From NCBI GenBank assembly GCA_949113215.1, contig CARZYU010000006.1, positions 9,523-30,102 of the forward strand: a DNA stretch of 20,580 nucleotides, in the 5' to 3' direction. A program made the position numbers and the translations under genes. The notes beneath the pieces were generated by a model that saw nothing but the letters and a program-made list of their open reading frames with translations, did not search any database and was not told the origin of the DNA. Origin of the DNA: an uncultured Bacilli bacterium (GTDB lineage Bacteria > Bacillota_I > Bacilli_A > RF39 > UBA660). This document shows positions 6,737 to 13,627 of the stretch, one piece after another (within the stretch, counting starts at the first letter, position 1; every line of letters starts with the position of its first letter).

Positions 6737-6765
6737 AGTGTAACAGAGAATCGTCATTTTGGCAA
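6737..6765 (-). promoter_or_regulatory. Sigma-A promoter of rpmE
   Basis: Minus strand: TTGCCA (6760-6765), 17-base spacer, TACACT (6737-6742). It starts four bases after the stop of the SGNH hydrolase gene and would give a leader of about 50 bases carrying the hairpin. Confidence 0.65.
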
Positions 6766-6769
6766 GTAA

Positions 6770-7522
6770 TTAAAATACTTTCTTTTCTAAATAATCGATA
6801 ATTTGATTGGCAATGATCTGATATCCATCTAAATTTGGGTGAATATCAATTGGATTCGGTAAATAATCGTTATGTCCTTTGAACTTTTGATAAAGTGGAA
6901 TGTACTGAAAATCATATTTATGACAGATATCAAAATATCCTTGATCTGCATAATCAAATAGCTCTTTCATAAGAGACGTGTAATGTTCTGTGATTCTTGG
7001 AAGAGGATTGTAATAGCCAATGACTAAGACCTTTTTCTTGGCGTATTTTTTTAATTCTTGAAACAAAGGATCCAGTTGATCCAATACTTCATCGACATAT
7101 TGTTTTAGTTTTTCACTGGTAAGCTGATCGAAGTTAAGATTCGTCAAACTGAAATGTTTGATGAAATCATTGGCCCCAATGGAAATCGTTACCAAGTCTG
7201 CTTCTCTTAAGGCGGTTTTTATATGATAATCTTTTCCATCCACTGTGATCATCTGGTTGTTTTCTAACTTCTTCTTTAAATCCTCTATCTTATCTCCACT
7301 TTCCGCAAAGTCTTTGGTATAAAAGTCTAATAATTTATTTCTCCTTAAATAGTTCGCCACTAAATCGGAATAACCATAGCTAATCTCACCATAAGGATTT
7401 TGTCCAGCGGCCAAGGAATCCCCTAAAGCAATATAATTTATTTTATGATCTACCGTAAACAAATAAATAAAAAAGACCGCAGCTGTGATGAACAAACTTA
7501 AAATAAGAAAACGATGTTTCAT
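6770..7522 (-). CDS. Membrane-anchored SGNH/GDSL hydrolase
   Basis: Probable extracytoplasmic esterase or lipase of the SGNH fold, reminiscent of B. subtilis YpmR. A signal-anchor helix (residues 5-22) is followed by block I GDSLAAG with nucleophile Ser36, block II Gly76 (ESGDKI), block III SIGANDF with Asn118, and block V DIHPNLDGYQ with the dyad Asp226/His228. All four family blocks are intact, so an active enzyme is expected; the substrate is unknown. The longest frame starts at a GTG inside the ribosome site GTGGAGG, so the start is ATG 7522 (250 aa). It follows murA by 30 bases, but the murA terminator ends three bases before its ribosome site, so expression seems to need read-through. 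Confidence 0.88.
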   Translation of the reverse strand: MKHRFLILSLFITAAVFFIYLFTVDHKINYIALGDSLAAGQNPYGEISYGYSDLVANYLRRNKLLDFYTKDFAESGDKIEDLKKKLENNQMITVDGKDYHIKTALREADLVTISIGANDFIKHFSLTNLNFDQLTSEKLKQYVDEVLDQLDPLFQELKKYAKKKVLVIGYYNPLPRITEHYTSLMKELFDYADQGYFDICHKYDFQYIPLYQKFKGHNDYLPNPIDIHPNLDGYQIIANQIIDYLEKKVF

Positions 7523-7534
7523 AGACGCCTCCAC

Positions 7535-7570
7535 AAAAAAGAGATTACTAAACTATATTTCAGTAATCTC
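7535..7570 (-). terminator. Rho-independent terminator of murA, abutting the next gene's ribosome site
   Basis: Minus strand: GAGATTACT, 12-base loop, AGTAATCTC, six T. The perfect 9-bp stem flanks the murA stop codon (7553-7555). The T-run ends two bases before GGAGG of the SGNH hydrolase gene. Confidence 0.8.
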
Positions 7571-8806
7571 GATTTTAGCACCGACGTTTGTCAATTTTTC
7601 AACGATTTGCTCATATCCTCTCAAAATATGTTCCGCATTCTTAATTCTAGTGGTACCCTCTGCAATTAAAGCAGCTAATACCAAGCATCCTCCTGCCCTG
7701 AGGTCGGTTGCTTCTACTTCGGTTCCCAAGAGCTTTGTAGGACCTTGAATCACTGCAACTTTTTTGGAAATTTTGATCTTGGCTCCCATTTGATTCAAGT
7801 AAGGAATATGCATAAAGCGATTTTCATAGATGGTTTCCTCTACGGTGGATTTTCCATGACACATGGTAAGCAAGGAACAAAATGGTTGTTGTAAATCTGT
7901 AGCAAATCCTGGATAGGTTAATGTTTTGATGGAAACTCCCCTGTAATTTTCTCTATGATTCACAATGACATAATCTTGACCTATTTCAAGATCAACTCCC
8001 ATTTCTTGTAACTTCGATAAGAGGGCTTCCAAATGCTCTGGAATGATATTATCGACTTTAAGATGGTTTCCACACATTGCACCTGCAATGATATAAGTTC
8101 CAGCTTCAATTCGATCGGGAATCACTTCGTGAAAACAATTATGCAAATGTGAAACTCCTTGAATTCGAATGGTCGAAGTTCCGGCTCCAACGATCTTTGC
8201 ACCCATGTTGTTTAAAAAAGTAGCGACGTTGACAATTTCTGGCTCTTTTGCGGCGTTGTCAATCGTTGTGATTCCAGAGGCTTTGACTGCAGCCAACATA
8301 ATATTGATCGTCGCACCAACAGAAGCCATATCCAAATAGATGTTAGCTCCTTTCAACTCTTTTGCAGAGATCATATAAGTATCCCCCTTAGAAGTCACCT
8401 TTGCGCCCAAAGCTTCAAATCCTTTGAGATGTAAATTAATGGGACGTTTTCCAATCGGACATCCTCCTGGAAAAGAAATCTCTACCTTCTTATATTTTCC
8501 TAAAAGAGCTCCCATAAAATAATAAGATGCTCTCAATTTATTCGATAAGGTAGCTGGAATCTTTTTATTTTCTAATTTACTAGAATCGATCACTAAACTT
8601 TCACTTGCTCGATTCACTTGCACATTTAAATAATCTAAAATTTCACATAACACATCGGTATCGGTAATTTCTGGAACGTTACAAATAGTAACCTTATCAT
8701 CTGACATGATGGCAGCAGGAATCAGTGCAACTGCACTATTCTTTGCTCCACCAATACGAATGGTTCCAGAAAGAGTCTTTCCTCCGCAAATTTCTAACGC
8801 TTTCAT
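7553..8806 (-). CDS. murA: UDP-N-acetylglucosamine 1-carboxyvinyltransferase MurA
   Basis: Catalyses the first committed step of peptidoglycan synthesis, transfer of enolpyruvate from PEP to UDP-GlcNAc, in the cytoplasm. The EPT fold is complete at 417 aa. Lys22/Asn23 lie in GGAKNSAVA, and the catalytic Cys116 lies in GGCPIGKRPINLH, so the fosfomycin target residue is retained. The C-terminal half has PGFATDLQQP and DLRAGGCLVLAALIAEG. The ATG at 8806 follows AGGAGG. Position right after fructose-bisphosphate aldolase matches the second MurA (MurZ/MurAB) of B. subtilis, so a second murA elsewhere is likely. Confidence 0.96.
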   Translation of the reverse strand: MKALEICGGKTLSGTIRIGGAKNSAVALIPAAIMSDDKVTICNVPEITDTDVLCEILDYLNVQVNRASESLVIDSSKLENKKIPATLSNKLRASYYFMGALLGKYKKVEISFPGGCPIGKRPINLHLKGFEALGAKVTSKGDTYMISAKELKGANIYLDMASVGATINIMLAAVKASGITTIDNAAKEPEIVNVATFLNNMGAKIVGAGTSTIRIQGVSHLHNCFHEVIPDRIEAGTYIIAGAMCGNHLKVDNIIPEHLEALLSKLQEMGVDLEIGQDYVIVNHRENYRGVSIKTLTYPGFATDLQQPFCSLLTMCHGKSTVEETIYENRFMHIPYLNQMGAKIKISKKVAVIQGPTKLLGTEVEATDLRAGGCLVLAALIAEGTTRIKNAEHILRGYEQIVEKLTNVGAKIEITEI

Positions 8807-8831
8807 ATTTACCTCCTATCCATAGGATTTC

Positions 8832-8837
8832 ATTATA
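8832..8837 (-). promoter_or_regulatory. Possible -10 element upstream of murA
   Basis: An exact TATAAT on the minus strand lies between fba and murA, but no good -35 is seen 16-18 bases upstream. murA may instead be read from the fba promoter. Confidence 0.3.
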
Positions 8838-8864
8838 TTGTATTATTCTTTCCTGGTTTCGTGC

Positions 8865-9707
8865 CTACCTCGTTCCAAACATAGAGACCATTTCTTGAAT
8901 TCTTTCTTTCAAAGCTCTTTCGCCACTTCCGATCACTTTTCTTGGATCATAAACCAACTTATCGTTGTCCAAATATTCTCTTACCGCATTGCTCCAAACC
9001 GATTGCAAATCCGTATTAACGTTAATCTTTGTAATGCCACAAGAAATCGCTTTTTTGATTTGATCCGAAGGTATTCCTGTTCCGCCATGAAGAACTAATG
9101 GAATAGAGAGTTTGTCACGAATTGCTTTCATCGTTTCAAATTGTAAGTGGGGTTCCCCCTTATAAAAACCATGAACACTTCCAAGCGCAGGTGCTAAGGA
9201 ATCAATTCCTGTCTGTTGGGAAAAGAAAATACATTCTTCTAGCTTAGCATAATAGACAGCATCCGCCATACCGTCTTCTTCTCCTCCAACTCTTCCAAGT
9301 TCTGCTTCGACCGTCACTCCACGGGGATGGGCATAGGTTACGACCTCCTGCGTCATTTTAATGTTTTCTTCCAAGGAATACTTCGATGCATCAATCATAA
9401 CCGAAGAAAACCCAGCGTCGATAGCTTCCTTACAAGATTCTACACTCGATCCATGGTCTAAATGAAGACATACAGGAATGGTTAGATTTAAATCCTTTAT
9501 GAGGCCTTGAACAAAATAGGAAATTACGTGATAACCTCCCATATAACGTTTGGCTCCTTCACTGACTCCTAAGATGACTGGTACTTTTAAAGCTTCACAT
9601 TCTTCTAAAATGTATTTCGCCCATTCTAAATTATTGATATTGAAATGTGGGATAGCATAACCACCAAGTCGTGCCTTTTCTAACATGTTCTTGCTATTTA
9701 CCAACAT
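8865..9707 (-). CDS. fba: Class II fructose-bisphosphate aldolase
   Basis: Zinc-dependent cytoplasmic aldolase that splits fructose 1,6-bisphosphate into dihydroxyacetone phosphate and glyceraldehyde 3-phosphate. Class II motifs: LHLDHGSS with D84/H85, VTVEAELG (E134), LGSVHGFYKGEP, VLHGGTGIP and KINVNTDLQ. Corrected length 280 aa is close to B. subtilis FbaA. The longest frame starts at a TTG at 9752, but that TTG begins the -35 TTGACA of a near-perfect promoter whose -10 contains the next in-frame ATG. The start is therefore ATG 9707, preceded by GGGTGAT. It leads an fba-murA pair, 58 bases apart with no terminator between. Confidence 0.96.
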   Translation of the reverse strand: MLVNSKNMLEKARLGGYAIPHFNINNLEWAKYILEECEALKVPVILGVSEGAKRYMGGYHVISYFVQGLIKDLNLTIPVCLHLDHGSSVESCKEAIDAGFSSVMIDASKYSLEENIKMTQEVVTYAHPRGVTVEAELGRVGGEEDGMADAVYYAKLEECIFFSQQTGIDSLAPALGSVHGFYKGEPHLQFETMKAIRDKLSIPLVLHGGTGIPSDQIKKAISCGITKINVNTDLQSVWSNAVREYLDNDKLVYDPRKVIGSGERALKERIQEMVSMFGTR

Positions 9708-9723
9708 AGAATCACCCAAGATA

Positions 9724-9752
9724 ATCATAGTTGGCAAAGAAGAAGTTGTCAA
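9724..9752 (-). promoter_or_regulatory. Strong sigma-A promoter of fba
   Basis: Minus strand: TTGACA (9747-9752), 17-base spacer, TATGAT (9724-9729). This is nearly consensus and would give a leader of only about ten bases before ATG 9707. Confidence 0.85.
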
Positions 9753-9754
9753 AC

Positions 9755-9780
9755 AAAAAAGAAGAAAACTTGACAGTTTC
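9755..9780 (-). terminator. Terminator of the small ORF upstream of fba
   Basis: Minus strand: GAAACT, loop GTCA, AGTTTTC (six pairs, one bulge), then TTC and six T. It lies just upstream of the fba promoter. Confidence 0.6.
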
Positions 9781-9804
9781 CCTCCTTTCTTTACAACGAT
9801 ATTT

Positions 9805-9948
9805 TTACTCCTCTTCTTTTTCTCTTTCTACATTTTGATAATACTCTTTGCCATATTCTATGGTTTCCTTTTTTCGTGCTAGACTTTGGGCAACTCTCGC
9901 TTTCTTTAAATACTTGTCACTCTGTCTTTTTTGAATTCTTCGTTTCAT
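9805..9948 (-). CDS. Small charged protein of unknown function (47 aa)
   Basis: A short frame from ATG 9948 to TAA 9805, with an excellent ribosome site AGAGGTGA four bases upstream. I do not recognise the protein. The first half is strongly basic (MKRRIQKRQSDKYLKKAR), the end is acidic (REKEEE), and it has no cysteine, no tryptophan and no membrane segment; most of it could form one charged helix. It is flanked upstream by mntP with a forespore-like promoter in between, and downstream by its own terminator, so it looks like a real transcription unit. A sporulation-specific small basic protein is possible but is only inference. Confidence 0.7.
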   Translation of the reverse strand: MKRRIQKRQSDKYLKKARVAQSLARKKETIEYGKEYYQNVEREKEEE

Positions 9949-9964
9949 CTTTTCACCTCTTTGT

Positions 9965-9993
9965 TAGTGTGCAAAGAAAAGAACGTTCTATAC
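9965..9993 (-). promoter_or_regulatory. Forespore-type (sigma G/F-like) promoter candidate for the 47-aa ORF
   Basis: Minus strand: GTATA (9989-9993), 17-base spacer, CACACTA (9965-9971). Against the sigma G consensus GMATR-N17/18-CATNHTA it matches 4 of 5 and 6 of 7. Transcription would start close to the ribosome site. Confidence 0.35.
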
Positions 9994-9997
9994 GCCT

Positions 9998-10537
9998 TTA
10001 AAAGAGAAAAAAATATTTAAGAGCTAACCCCAGCAAGATAACACTACCAATCAGAATAGCGGTCTTACCAAAATGTTTGCTGAGTCTTGTTCCAACGGTC
10101 AAACCAAAATAAGTAAAAAAGGCACTAATAAGCGAAAAGCCAATCGCACTTATCATCATATTTTCTTCCATCGTTCCGAAGCCGATGCCGACAGAAAAAC
10201 TATCCAAACTCACCGTAAAACCAAAGAGAAGAATTGACCAAATACTTTGGAGCATTTCAGGTTGCTCATCCTTCTTATAAGAAAGTAACATTTCAACGGC
10301 AATTAAAGTAAAGATTGCTCCTACTAAAAATTCCCCATTGTGAATGACTTCCGCTAAAAACAGATCTCCTAATAAGAAGCCAAAGAGTGGCATAAAAAAA
10401 TGATACATGCCTACTACAAGAGATGTTACTATCATCTTTCGCTTGGAAAGTCCTAACGTACCATAGATGATAGCAAGAGAGAAAGCATCCATACTAAGTC
10501 CAATCCCTGTTAAGATGGTTGTAAGTAAAAAAGACAT
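9998..10537 (-). CDS. mntP: Manganese efflux pump MntP
   Basis: Small inner-membrane exporter of Mn2+ (DUF204/YebN family). The 179-residue protein has six membrane segments formed by two repeats, each carrying the family motif: GLSMDAFSLAI with Asp17 and TVSLDSFSVGIGFG with Asp112. The ATG at 10537 follows AGGTGA seven bases upstream. It lies 46 bases after spoIIR with no strong terminator, and the spoIIR-mntP neighbourhood is also seen in B. subtilis (ywlD). No yybP-ykoY manganese riboswitch can fit in the short gap, so control must come from upstream or act by another route. Confidence 0.87.
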   Translation of the reverse strand: MSFLLTTILTGIGLSMDAFSLAIIYGTLGLSKRKMIVTSLVVGMYHFFMPLFGFLLGDLFLAEVIHNGEFLVGAIFTLIAVEMLLSYKKDEQPEMLQSIWSILLFGFTVSLDSFSVGIGFGTMEENMMISAIGFSLISAFFTYFGLTVGTRLSKHFGKTAILIGSVILLGLALKYFFLF

Positions 10538-10583
10538 AGTCCGTCACCTACTATATCTTACGAAAAGAATTCTTAACTCATGC

Positions 10584-11111
10584 TTAAAAAAAACGATCGA
10601 TCAGTTCTTTGACAAATGATTTATACTCTACCTCATTCTTTCCTGTTTCTTCACCTTCTAAAAGACAAAGTGGAGGAAAGAGCACACACCACCAATTATC
10701 TCCTTTTCCTTCTCCTAACGTAACCACCAACGATTCATAATATCCTTCCTTATAAGTTACTCCTCGATAAGTCTTTTCTGGAAAGTAATTCAATCCATAA
10801 CGAACACTAAAATCCTGTTCTGATTCTTGTTCTTTTAACGTTTCCTCTACGGTATTTTCAATTTTCATTAAGTTATTGGATAGAGTAGTCCGTACTTCTT
10901 TCACTTGATTGGTATTTTTTAAAAGATCATGCAACTCTAGTTGAACCTGATTTTTCACTTTCATCTTCAGTTGCTGATCTTGCTCTAAATTACTACTAGG
11001 AACAACTCGAAAACGAATGGCTTCTTTTGGAATGACAACTTCTTGATCTTCTTGACAGAAAACCGTACTAAGAAAAAGAAGTAGAACCAAAATAGGAATG
11101 ATTTTTTTCAT
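10584..11111 (-). CDS. spoIIR: Stage II sporulation protein R (SpoIIR)
   Basis: Forespore-secreted signal that triggers SpoIIGA to process pro-sigma E in the mother cell. An N-terminal signal sequence (about residues 1-18) is followed by the SpoIIR domain; the signature DNWWCVLFPPLC sits at about 138-149. At 175 aa it is shorter than the roughly 224 aa B. subtilis protein. The longest frame starts at GTG 11123, which is part of the ribosome site AAAGGTGG; the start is ATG 11111. That ribosome site lies in the 3' arm of a hairpin followed by five T, so transcripts reading in from prmC would terminate or be poorly translated. A dedicated forespore promoter would be expected; I could find only a partial match. 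Confidence 0.95.
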   Translation of the reverse strand: MKKIIPILVLLLFLSTVFCQEDQEVVIPKEAIRFRVVPSSNLEQDQQLKMKVKNQVQLELHDLLKNTNQVKEVRTTLSNNLMKIENTVEETLKEQESEQDFSVRYGLNYFPEKTYRGVTYKEGYYESLVVTLGEGKGDNWWCVLFPPLCLLEGEETGKNEVEYKSFVKELIDRFF

Positions 11112-11147
11112 AAAAACAACCACCTTTCATTTTATCGTGGGTGGTTT
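11112..11147 (-). terminator. Terminator-like hairpin burying the spoIIR ribosome site
   Basis: Minus strand: AACCACC (11140-11146) pairs perfectly with GGTGGTT (11118-11124) across a 15-base loop, followed by GTTTTTATG. The 3' arm includes most of the spoIIR ribosome site AAAGGTGG, and the T-run leads straight into its ATG. It may terminate prmC transcripts, block spoIIR translation on read-through, or both. Confidence 0.6.
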
Positions 11148-11156
11148 GTTTTTTTC

Positions 11157-11981
11157 TTATACCAAATGATGAAAGACAAAAAGCATGCGATTTCGACCTT
11201 GAAGATCTTTCTTCACTTCTATTTTATCTTCGGGAAACATTTTTTCCACAAGAGTTGTTAATTCTTCTGCTTGCGTTGCTCCTATTTCAAAAGCCAAAAG
11301 ATATTTTTCTTTGGTACAATTTTTCACTCTAGAAAGTATTTTTCGGTAGGAATCAAGCCCATCTTTTCCTCCATAAAGGGCCAAAGATGGTTCATTGTCT
11401 TTGACAATTTGTTCAATTTCTTCTTCCTCCATAATATAGGGTGGGTTGGAAATAATCACATCGTATTTTTGGGTCACTTCTTCTAACATATCACCTTTTT
11501 GAAAGGTAACATCAAGTTCTAAATTTTCGCTATTTTTTCTGGCAACTTCCAAAGCTTTCTCACTGATATCAAGTAAAGTCACAGAAACAGAAGGGCATTT
11601 CTTTTTGATGGTAAGTCCAATGACTCCACTACCTGTTCCTAAATCAATCAAAGAAATGGGTTCTTTGAAGTATTGTTTGATATAAGAAATGGTATGCTCC
11701 ACTAACTCCTCTGTTTCAAATCTTGGAATTAATACATTTTCATTTACTTGAAACTCTAATCCATAAAAATTGACCGTTCCAAGCGCATATTGAATTGGTT
11801 TTCCCTTACTCAGTGCCTCGAGCGCTTTTTGATATTTTAAAACGATCTCTTCTTCCACATCTTCTGATAAATAGCTCAAAAGTTCCAAGGGATTTTTCCC
11901 AAGTAACGTTGCCAATAATAGCTTTGCTTGGTCAGAGTGAAGATGTTGTTTTCCTAAAACAAGTAATTCTTCTACTGTCAT
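11157..11981 (-). CDS. prmC: Release factor glutamine methyltransferase PrmC
   Basis: S-adenosylmethionine-dependent enzyme that methylates the glutamine of the GGQ motif in peptide release factors. The N-terminal helical domain (1-80) is followed by VLIPRFETEELVE (84-95), the SAM-binding loop DLGTGSGVIGL (113-123), and the catalytic NPPY (179-182) that holds the glutamine. Length 274 aa is standard. The ATG at 11981 follows GAGGAAAATA. It lies 57 bases downstream of prfA, which encodes its substrate, the usual arrangement. Confidence 0.97.
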   Translation of the reverse strand: MTVEELLVLGKQHLHSDQAKLLLATLLGKNPLELLSYLSEDVEEEIVLKYQKALEALSKGKPIQYALGTVNFYGLEFQVNENVLIPRFETEELVEHTISYIKQYFKEPISLIDLGTGSGVIGLTIKKKCPSVSVTLLDISEKALEVARKNSENLELDVTFQKGDMLEEVTQKYDVIISNPPYIMEEEEIEQIVKDNEPSLALYGGKDGLDSYRKILSRVKNCTKEKYLLAFEIGATQAEELTTLVEKMFPEDKIEVKKDLQGRNRMLFVFHHLV

Positions 11982-12038
11982 TATTTTCCTCGTCCAAAAA
12001 GAAAGCTGCTAGACACCTCATAATATGCTATCTTCTCG

Positions 12039-13103
12039 CTAGGCATCTTTCTCACCTTCTAGTTTTCGTTTCTGGTCCTCCATGGTAAGAGCGTTGATGA
12101 TATCATCCAAATCTCCATCCATCACACGATCTAAATTTTTCGTCGTATAATTGATACGATGATCGGTTACACGGTTCTGTGGATAATTGTAAGTGCGAAT
12201 CTTTTCGGCACGATCTCCTGTACCAATTTTACTACGTCTTTCATTTCCCTCTTTTAACGCTTTTTCTTCTTCCATTTTTTCATAAAGACGCGTCTTTAGT
12301 ACCTGCATGGCTTTTTCTCTATTTTGGATTTGGCTTCGTTCATTTTGACAAGTGACAACAATTCCAGTTGGTAAGTGAGTAATTCGAACAGCACTATCGG
12401 TTGTATTGACCCCTTGTCCTCCATTTCCACTGGAACGATAAATATCTACTCTTAAATCATTGGGATTGATTTCCACATCGACCTCTTCCGCTTCTGGCAT
12501 GACCAACACCGTAGCGGTTGAAGTTTGAAGACGACCATTGGATTCGGTGACAGGAACTCTTTGTACACGATGAGAACCACTTTCGTATTTAAAGGTGCGA
12601 TAGGCGGATTCTCCTTTGATCATAAATTCAATTTGCGAAAAGCCTCCAGCCTCACCGTCAATTGCATTGTATACTTCATAGCGAAAACCTTTTTTCTCAG
12701 CATATCTTGTATACATCCGAAATAAATCCCCCGCAAAGATATTTGCTTCATCCCCACCAGCGGCTCCTCTAATTTCGATAATGACATTCTTTCCGTCGTT
12801 TGGATCTTTGGGAATCAGTAAAACTTCCAATTCTTTTTCGGTATCCAGTTTTACTTGTTCAAGGGTTGTTACTTCCTCTTTCGCAAATTCTCCTAATTCA
12901 GGATCCTTCATCATTTCTTTGGCTTCCTCTAAATCAGAGCACACTTTTTTATAACGACGATAACTCATAACAACATCTTCCAAATCAGACATTTCTTTGG
13001 AATATTCCCTCGTTTTTTTGATATCCGATAACACAGAAGGATCTGTAAGACAAGTTTCTAATTCCACGTAACGTTTTTCTGTCGCCTCTAATCGATCGAT
13101 CAT
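12039..13103 (-). CDS. prfA: Peptide chain release factor 1 (RF1)
   Basis: Recognises UAA and UAG stop codons and triggers peptide release in the ribosome. The codon-recognition tripeptide PVT (184-186) in HRVQRVPVTESNGR identifies RF1 rather than RF2, and GGQ is at 228-230. The residue after GGQ is Gly rather than the more common His. Length 354 aa is normal. The ATG at 13103 has AGGAG eleven bases upstream, slightly far. prfA leads a prfA-prmC unit with its own extended -10 promoter. Confidence 0.97.
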   Translation of the reverse strand: MIDRLEATEKRYVELETCLTDPSVLSDIKKTREYSKEMSDLEDVVMSYRRYKKVCSDLEEAKEMMKDPELGEFAKEEVTTLEQVKLDTEKELEVLLIPKDPNDGKNVIIEIRGAAGGDEANIFAGDLFRMYTRYAEKKGFRYEVYNAIDGEAGGFSQIEFMIKGESAYRTFKYESGSHRVQRVPVTESNGRLQTSTATVLVMPEAEEVDVEINPNDLRVDIYRSSGNGGQGVNTTDSAVRITHLPTGIVVTCQNERSQIQNREKAMQVLKTRLYEKMEEEKALKEGNERRSKIGTGDRAEKIRTYNYPQNRVTDHRINYTTKNLDRVMDGDLDDIINALTMEDQKRKLEGEKDA

Positions 13104-13135
13104 GTCTTTTCACACTCCTCTTTTAAGTTGGTACT

Positions 13136-13164
13136 ATTATACCATATTCTTCTCTTTTAAGAAG
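13136..13164 (-). promoter_or_regulatory. Extended -10 promoter of prfA
   Basis: Minus strand: TGGTATAAT (13136-13144), an extended -10 with exact TATAAT. The -35 region CTTCTT is poor, which an extended -10 can compensate. It lies directly after the rpoE terminator. Confidence 0.6.
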
Positions 13165-13195
13165 AAAAACTAGAGTTATTCTTGTTCCTCTAGTT
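13160..13195 (-). terminator. Rho-independent terminator of rpoE
   Basis: Minus strand: AACTAGAG, 12-base loop, CTCTAGTT, then TTTCTTCTT. The perfect 8-bp stem has the rpoE stop codon (13176-13178) in its loop; the T-run is interrupted. Confidence 0.65.
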
Positions 13196-13619
13196 CATCT
13201 TCATCCAATACGACTAAGTCTTTTAAGCCGTCATCTGTATCTTCATATTCTCCATCGTCATCAGAAGAATCGTAATCGTCTTCGACAATCTCCTTCTCCT
13301 CTTCTTCTGGTTCTTCTTTGATTTCATCCAAATCTTCCTCTTCGTCGTCTGTTTTGATTAGCACTTTATCAGAAGTATGGCGACTTCTTAAATCCCAACA
13401 ACCATCTTCTAACATGACAAAACGTTTATCGGTCGTCAAAGAAGTATAGAAATCTCCTATTTTGGAAGAGAACGTAGTTTCTGGTAATTCCAAAAGACGA
13501 ATGATATCGTGGAAAATATCTGCCGTATTCATCTTTCCTTTTTCGGTTAATAATAAATTTGTAATATCTTTATTTGAAAGAAGTTCCAATTCTTCTTTTT
13601 TCATTTTTTCAATACTCAT
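13176..13619 (-). CDS. rpoE: DNA-directed RNA polymerase delta subunit
   Basis: Firmicute-specific RNA polymerase subunit that speeds recycling and tunes promoter selectivity. The N-terminal HARE-HTH domain (about 1-90, with LLSNKDITNLLLTEKGKM and DGCWDLRSRH) is followed by an extremely acidic, disordered tail of Asp/Glu runs (about 91-147). This two-part layout and 147 aa are diagnostic. The ATG at 13619 follows GGAGGAAC, which lies in the last codons of argS and the eight-base gap, so argS and rpoE are probably translated from one mRNA. Confidence 0.95.
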   Translation of the reverse strand: MSIEKMKKEELELLSNKDITNLLLTEKGKMNTADIFHDIIRLLELPETTFSSKIGDFYTSLTTDKRFVMLEDGCWDLRSRHTSDKVLIKTDDEEEDLDEIKEEPEEEEKEIVEDDYDSSDDDGEYEDTDDGLKDLVVLDEDELEEQE

Positions 13620-13627
13620 AGTTCCTC

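Noticed and set aside
8806..8826. Four-codon leader ORF (ATG GAT AGG AGG TAA) made from the murA ribosome site, with a 5-bp hairpin
   Set aside because: It has no ribosome site of its own, and the stem is too short to be persuasive; most likely coincidence.
9748..9790. AAAGGAGGG followed by CTG as an alternative fba start
   Set aside because: The stretch contains a terminator and then the fba promoter, so it would not be in the fba mRNA; CTG starts are also very rare.
9981..9988. GAACGTTC palindrome upstream of the 47-aa ORF as a LexA box
   Set aside because: The Bacillus LexA box needs four bases between GAAC and GTTC; here there are none.
12000..12038. Possible short peptide between prfA and prmC
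   Set aside because: The ATG there has no clear ribosome site and its frame runs into prmC out of frame; only a spacer.
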